Origin: Sphingomonadales bacterium UBA6171
GTDB lineage: Bacteria > Pseudomonadota > Alphaproteobacteria > Sphingomonadales > Sphingomonadaceae
Assembly (NCBI GenBank): GCA_002422985.1
Contig: DITZ01000029.1
Location: forward strand, 1,168-12,098
Reading direction: 5' to 3'
Length of the DNA: 10,931 bases
Below, one piece after another: positions 7,555 to 10,931 of the stretch. The translations under genes were made by a program, and so were the position numbers. Within the stretch, counting starts at the first letter, position 1. The number at the start of each line of letters is the position of its first letter. Below the pieces are notes generated by a model. It ran no database searches. It had not been told where the DNA came from and was given only the letters and a program-made list of their open reading frames with translations.

Positions 7555-7820
7555 GAGCCATCACCCGTCCGCTCGACATCACCCGCACCGCGCCTTTCTG
7601 GAGCTGGGCCGCGCCGCTGGCCGCCTGGATTGCCATCATCTTCCGGGGCGGTGCGGTATCGGCCCCGCTGATGGCGATCCTGATGGGGCTGCTGCTGTTC
7701 CCCGCCGTGCTCGCCGCGGTCCATCATGCCGAGGTGATTGCCGTGAAGGTGGGGGAGCCGTTCGGCACATTGGTGCTGGCGCTGCCGGTGCAATGCAGCA
7801 ACATCCGCAATCCCTGTTAG
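7551..7820 (+). pseudogene. chaA: Truncated Ca2+/H+ antiporter (ChaA/CaxA family), N-terminal fragment only
   Basis: 89 codons from a TTG that overlaps the pepP stop (TTGA); no ATG or GTG is nearby. Residues 14-56 give hydrophobic membrane segments. Residues 58-78 (HHAEVIAVKVGEPFGTLVLAL) read like the ChaA-family motif that is normally followed by a membrane segment beginning roughly AVTVIEVAL. Here the similarity stops at about 7784 and is replaced by an 11-residue tail ending PVQCSNIRNPC and TAG. Family members are about 350-370 aa, so some three quarters is missing, including the second half needed for transport. I looked in the other frames downstream for the continuation and did not see it, so this is a truncation rather than a simple frameshift. 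The family call rests on recollection of the motif. It is probably non-functional, although the frame is intact and in register with pepP translation. Confidence 0.75.
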
Positions 7821-7943
7821 GCGAATCGACAATGGCTGGGCTACATCCGCTGCCAGGGGCAAAGCGAAGGCTTTCAAGGGGCGGCGGACGCGCTGTCGCC
7901 CCGACAGACGCCGAGCCGAGGCGCCCCGGACGGAAGGGTGCTT
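7785..7943. other. Junction sequence between the antiporter fragment and fkbM, no recognisable gene
   Basis: About 160 bp between the end of ChaA similarity and the fkbM start. It holds the foreign tail and stop (TAG 7818-7820) of the antiporter fragment, a short open stretch in the same frame as fkbM that I do not recognise (around 7821-7937), and a perfect small hairpin CTGTCG-CCC-CGACAG at 7893-7907 without a T tract. No insertion-sequence ends, tRNA or obvious target-site duplication was seen. Any promoter for fkbM would have to lie here; I could not identify convincing boxes. Confidence 0.5.
7932..7938 (+). promoter_or_regulatory. Ribosome binding site deciding the fkbM start
   Basis: GGAAGGG ends 5 nt before ATG 7944. 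This favours ATG 7944 over the in-frame GTG at 7938, which overlaps the purine run itself. Confidence 0.6.
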
Positions 7944-8732
7944 ATGTTCGAAAACCTCGCCAACTGGTATATCCGTACTCCGTCGCATCCCGGCAAGTGG
8001 CGGCTGGAGCGGCTGCTGTTCAAGCTGATGAACGGCCACTTCATGAAATCCGTCTATGGCCCGGAACTGCGGGTCCGTGCCGGGGACGCCACCAACAGAT
8101 TCTGCATCACCGGCGCGCTCGCCAAGGATTATCGCGACGTTTACGAGGAGGTGCGCCGGCTGGGGCCGGGCGACTGTTTCATCGACATCGGTGCCAATTG
8201 CGGGCTGTTCACGCTGACGGCCAGCCAGCATGTGGGCCGCAAGGGCATGGTTATCGCCTTCGAGCCATCATTGCCGGTGTTTTCGGACCTTATCGCCAAT
8301 ATCAGGCGCAACGGCTGCCAGCCGGTGCTGCCGATGGCGGCGGCGATCAGCGAAGGCACCGGGGTCGCCTCTTTCGACAGCGGCTCGGCCGGCCATACCG
8401 GCGTCGCGCACCTCAGCGATACGGGCGCAACCTCGGTCGTCACGCTGAACGGATCAGACCTGCTGCACCTGCTGGACCCGCTGCTGGTTGGCCGGCCGAC
8501 CCTCATCAAGATCGACGTGGAGGGGCATGAGGCGCAGGTCATCCGCTCCATCCGGCCGCTGATTGCGCGCGCCGAGGTGAAGCGGGTGGTGGTGGAGATC
8601 GACCCGGAAAATCTCCGCCGGTCAGGCTCCACCGCCGAGGAAGTTTACGGCATCTTCGCCGAAGCCGGCTTCAAGCCAACACGCGGCATCGGTGCGGAAA
8701 CGCATTTCAACGAGGTTTTCGTGAAGGAATAG
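7944..8732 (+). CDS. FkbM family SAM-dependent methyltransferase
   Basis: 262 aa. SAM motif I is FIDIGANCGLFT (Asp81 to Asn85 core), followed by VIAFEPSLPVFSDL (motif II acidic residue) and the FkbM hallmark KIDVEGHEAQVI (Asp191, Glu193, His195, Glu196), then VVVEIDPE and a natural-looking end HFNEVFVKE. The family O-methylates diverse substrates (the founding member acts in FK506 synthesis; many others are thought to modify surface glycans). No glycosyltransferase or polyketide gene is in the window, so the substrate is unknown. ATG 7944 has a good Shine-Dalgarno. The gene stands alone on the plus strand between a broken antiporter gene and the convergent cobA, and its last 88 bp (from 8645) overlap the cobA 3' end. 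Its GC content looks similar to its neighbours by eye, so recent transfer from a distant source is not evident. Confidence 0.93.
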   Translation: MFENLANWYIRTPSHPGKWRLERLLFKLMNGHFMKSVYGPELRVRAGDATNRFCITGALAKDYRDVYEEVRRLGPGDCFIDIGANCGLFTLTASQHVGRKGMVIAFEPSLPVFSDLIANIRRNGCQPVLPMAAAISEGTGVASFDSGSAGHTGVAHLSDTGATSVVTLNGSDLLHLLDPLLVGRPTLIKIDVEGHEAQVIRSIRPLIARAEVKRVVVEIDPENLRRSGSTAEEVYGIFAEAGFKPTRGIGAETHFNEVFVKE

Positions 8733-9523
8733 CCGGGTTGCAAGGAAGCTGATGCGGTAACCGGCCCAGTTACCGGCGCGGTTGCCTCGCCAATCAGCAG
8801 CAGGGTGGGCCGGTCGTCGCTGACCGTCTCCACCAGGAAGGAGAGCGCGGACAGGCGCCCGCGCACCAGCCGCTCGCCCGGCAGCGACACATCCACCGCC
8901 ACCATCACCGGCGTATCGGCCGCCAGGCCGCCGGCCATCAGCTGCGCCGCCACCGCGCCGGCGGCGGCGCGGCCCATATAGATGGCGATGGTCGCCTGCG
9001 GCCGGGCAAGCGCGGACCAGTCGAGGTCGAGCGGCTCGCCGGCGCGGGCGTGCGCCGTCACCATGGTGATGCTGCGCGATCGGCCGCGCAGGGTGAGCGA
9101 GACGCGGCCGGCAGCCGCCGCCGCACTGGCTGCCGTGATGCCGGGGCAGATGTTGACGGTGATGCCATGCGCCTGCAAGGCGGCGATTTCCTCGGCCGAA
9201 CGGCCGAAGATGGAGGGATCGCCGCCCTTCAGCCGCACCACATGGCGGCCGGCGAGCGCGGCGGCCACCAGCAGCTGGTCGATGCCCGCCTGATCCTTCG
9301 AATGGCGGCCGGAGCGTTTGCCGACGCTCACCAGTTCCACGCCATCGGGCACCAGCGCCAGCACGCCCTCGCCCACCAGCGCGTCATGGAAGATGATGTC
9401 AGCCGCCGCTATCAGCCGCGCGGCGCGGCGGGTGAGGAGATCGGGATCACCCGGCCCGGCACCGACCAGCCAGACACTGCCGGGGGTGATGGCGCTGCCG
9501 GGAGTGATGGGCTCAGGCGGCAT
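8645..9523 (-). CDS. cobA: Uroporphyrinogen-III C-methyltransferase (SUMT), with an odd C-terminal tail
   Basis: Uses two SAM to convert uroporphyrinogen III to precorrin-2, the entry to siroheme and cobalamin. 292 aa: the N-terminal GAGPGDPDLL (residues 21-30), HDALV near 46-50, VGKRSGRHS (67-75), VRLKGGDPSIFGR (96-108) and CPGITAAS are all SUMT signatures. There is no CysG-type dehydrogenase/ferrochelatase domain. ATG 9523 has AAGGAG (9531-9536) at 7-nt spacing and overlaps the nasA stop by 11 bp, so co-expression with nitrate reductase to make siroheme for nitrite reductase is likely. SUMT proteins normally end soon after the LLLIGEA strand (about residue 252 here). This one reads on for some 35-40 residues, the last 28 or so encoded opposite the end of fkbM, so its native stop has probably been lost. 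Catalysis should survive a C-terminal extension. Confidence 0.93.
   Translation of the reverse strand: MPPEPITPGSAITPGSVWLVGAGPGDPDLLTRRAARLIAAADIIFHDALVGEGVLALVPDGVELVSVGKRSGRHSKDQAGIDQLLVAAALAGRHVVRLKGGDPSIFGRSAEEIAALQAHGITVNICPGITAASAAAAAGRVSLTLRGRSRSITMVTAHARAGEPLDLDWSALARPQATIAIYMGRAAAGAVAAQLMAGGLAADTPVMVAVDVSLPGERLVRGRLSALSFLVETVSDDRPTLLLIGEATAPVTGPVTASASLQPGYSFTKTSLKCVSAPMPRVGLKPASAKMP
8755..8775. other. Hairpin-forming inverted repeat between the convergent genes
   Basis: CGGTAAC - 7 nt - GTTACCG is a perfect 7-bp dyad starting 22 bp after the fkbM stop. It lies within the extended 3' part of cobA (encoding a PVTGPVT segment). It is placed as a bidirectional terminator would be, but neither side is followed by a T tract, so intrinsic termination is doubtful. 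Confidence 0.35.
9477..9510. repeat. cobA: 18-bp-period imperfect tandem duplication at the cobA 5' end
   Basis: Two 16-bp copies (9477-9492 and 9495-9510), CTGCCGGGGGTGATGG and CTGCCGGGAGTGATGG, differ at one base and are 18 bp apart. On the minus strand they encode ITPGSA then ITPGS at residues 6-16 of CobA, just before the first conserved strand. The duplication is in frame and only lengthens the N-terminal leader. Confidence 0.7.
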
Positions 9524-10931
9524 CGATGCTCTCCTTGGAGCGTTCGGTCAGGATTTTCGCCAGCGCCGGGCGGCACGAGCCGCAGTTGGTTCCGGCACCC
9601 AGCGCCGCGCCGATGGCGGCGATGTCGGTTAGATGCTGTTCGCGGATGGCGGCCATTATGCTGTTCAGCCCCACATCGAAGCAGGCGCACACCACCGCGC
9701 CGCGATCCGGGCGCGCGCCGGGCGCCCGGCCCGCCAGCAGCGTTGGGGAGGCCTCGTCTGCCGAGAGTTGCTCCACCAGCCAGTCCCGCGTCGGCAGTTC
9801 GCCGTCACGCGTCACGAACAGCACGGCCGCCACCCGGCCCGCGCGCAGGATGGCGATGCGGCTGGTGCCGCGCGCCTTGTCCAGCGCTTCCAGCCGCTCG
9901 CCCGTGGGCAGCAGCTTTTCCAGCGCGGTAATCGGCCCATCGCCGGCCAGTTCCCACAGGCTGCCGTTGGGCACGGCCACGCGGGTCGCCCACAGGCAGT
10001 TGGGCCGGGTTGCGGCCTCCTTCACCAGCAGCAGGAAGCCCCGCCATTCGGTGGAGACGGGCGCAATGGCGGCCGGCGTCGCCTTGAAGCCCGGCTGGCC
10101 GGAAATCGGGTCGGCCAGCGGGCGCGGCAGCAGCCCGGTGCGGCCGCCGCTCGACGTGCGGTCGGTCCAGTGGATCGGGGTGAACAGTTCGCCAGCCCGC
10201 TGCGCGTCGGTCGCCTTCACGCGGAACAGGCTGTCGCCCTGCGGTGTCGCCACGCGCGCCAGCCCACCGTCCGTCAACCCCATCGCGGCCATATCGGCGG
10301 GGTGCACTTCCACCAGCGGTTCCTCCCGGTGACGCGCCAGCCTGGGTGCCAGGCCGGTGCGTGACATGGTATGCCACTGATCGCGATAGCGGCCGGTGTT
10401 AAGGGTGAACGGCCAGCGCTTCAGCGGCGCGGCAACGGGAGTCTGCGCCACGGGCACCAGCCGCGCCCGGCCATCGGGGGTGGGGAAATGCCCGTCGGCA
10501 AAAGGCCGTATGCCCCATTGGAACGGCTCCATCGCATCATAGCCATGATTGCCACCCGCGCCCGCACCCGGCAGCGTGAAGATCCGCGTGCCGTCATTCT
10601 GATAGGTGGAAAGACGGCAATGTTCGCGCCAGATTTCCGCCGGCCGGTCATAGGAAAATGCCGTGCGGTGGCCCATGTGCTGCGCCACTTCCTTGATGAT
10701 CCACCAGTCGGGCTTCACCTCGGCGGGCGGCGGGAAGATGGCGCGCTGGCGGCTCACCATCCGCTCCGAATTGGTGACGGTGCCGTCCTTCTCTCCCCAG
10801 GCCGCCGCCGGCAGGCGCACATGGGCGAACGCACCGGTATCCGTCTCCTCCATCACGTCGGACACGACGAGGAAGGGGCAGGCGGCGAGCGCTTCGCGCA
10901 CCCGGCCGGCATCGGGCATGGAGACGGCCGG
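9513..10931 (-). CDS. nasA: Assimilatory nitrate reductase, large catalytic subunit, C-terminal half (N-terminus beyond window)
   Basis: Molybdopterin oxidoreductase that reduces nitrate to nitrite in the cytoplasm. 472 residues are visible, and the frame is open through the right edge (PAVS precedes the first Met, as in the family's NPAVSxPDA segment), so Met 10919 is internal. Seen in order: LPAAAWGEKDGTVTNSERMVSRQR, a conserved segment of the Mo-bisMGD domain; the C-terminal molybdopterin dinucleotide-binding domain (TLNTGRYRDQWHTMSRTG); a linker of about 150 residues; and a BFD-like [2Fe-2S] domain with cysteines at 9687-9689, 9681-9683, 9582-9584 and 9573-9575 (CxC then CxxC in CGSC). 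Full family proteins of this type are about 870-900 aa. It overlaps cobA by 11 bp. The N-terminal [4Fe-4S] domain and any nirBD genes would lie to the right. Confidence 0.95.
   Translation of the reverse strand, partial: PAVSMPDAGRVREALAACPFLVVSDVMEETDTGAFAHVRLPAAAWGEKDGTVTNSERMVSRQRAIFPPPAEVKPDWWIIKEVAQHMGHRTAFSYDRPAEIWREHCRLSTYQNDGTRIFTLPGAGAGGNHGYDAMEPFQWGIRPFADGHFPTPDGRARLVPVAQTPVAAPLKRWPFTLNTGRYRDQWHTMSRTGLAPRLARHREEPLVEVHPADMAAMGLTDGGLARVATPQGDSLFRVKATDAQRAGELFTPIHWTDRTSSGGRTGLLPRPLADPISGQPGFKATPAAIAPVSTEWRGFLLLVKEAATRPNCLWATRVAVPNGSLWELAGDGPITALEKLLPTGERLEALDKARGTSRIAILRAGRVAAVLFVTRDGELPTRDWLVEQLSADEASPTLLAGRAPGARPDRGAVVCACFDVGLNSIMAAIREQHLTDIAAIGAALGAGTNCGSCRPALAKILTERSKESIDAA

Noticed and set aside
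7893..7907. Small hairpin CTGTCG-CCC-CGACAG as a terminator or recombination site
   Set aside because: Only a 6-bp stem with a 3-nt loop, no T tract and no matching copy elsewhere; kept only as a note in the junction region.
9050..9931. Plus-strand open frame of 293 codons over cobA and nasA
   Set aside because: Antisense to two clear genes; Arg/Pro-rich with no recognisable domain.

Overview
The window is GC-rich, densely coding alphaproteobacterial DNA. The gene content (a paired acyl-CoA dehydrogenase/ligase cluster, lgt followed by a MidA/NDUFAF7-type methyltransferase, and nasA with a C-terminal BFD domain followed by cobA) and the protein style suggest a sphingomonad (Sphingomonadales). 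That assignment is by recollection of family sequences, not by a search.

Layout. (1) Positions 1-3823, minus strand: a three-gene acyl-CoA catabolic cluster read from right to left. It runs large acyl-CoA dehydrogenase subunit, then a second dehydrogenase that seems to lack a catalytic base, then an AMP-forming acyl-CoA ligase cut by the left edge. The two dehydrogenases look like a heteromeric (alpha2beta2-style) enzyme. (2) 3824-3872: a 49-bp divergent intergenic region with a perfect 6-2-6 inverted repeat. (3) 3873-7820, plus strand: a tightly overlapping run of lgt (lipoprotein diacylglyceryl transferase), a MidA/NDUFAF7-family methyltransferase, a long-form Xaa-Pro aminopeptidase, and a truncated N-terminal piece of a ChaA-type Ca2+/H+ antiporter. 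(4) 7785-7943: junction sequence with no recognisable gene. (5) 7944-8732, plus strand: an FkbM-family methyltransferase. (6) 8645-10931, minus strand: the end of assimilatory nitrate reductase nasA (cut by the right edge) overlapping cobA (siroheme-pathway SUMT). The last 28 or so codons of cobA lie opposite the 3' end of fkbM.

How the genes work together. The left cluster would activate an acid to its CoA thioester and desaturate it. The plus-strand run is housekeeping (lipoprotein modification, probable protein methylation, peptide turnover). The right cluster serves nitrate assimilation, where CobA supplies the siroheme precursor for a nitrite reductase expected beyond the right edge.

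Most unusual points. The fkbM gene sits between a decapitated antiporter gene and a cobA gene whose natural end seems displaced, which looks like the scar of a rearrangement. The second dehydrogenase has Gly where a helix-G catalytic Glu would be and no EGT-type motif at its C-terminus. I found no clearly new defence, mobile or RNA system, and no tRNA, rRNA, CRISPR array or insertion sequence.
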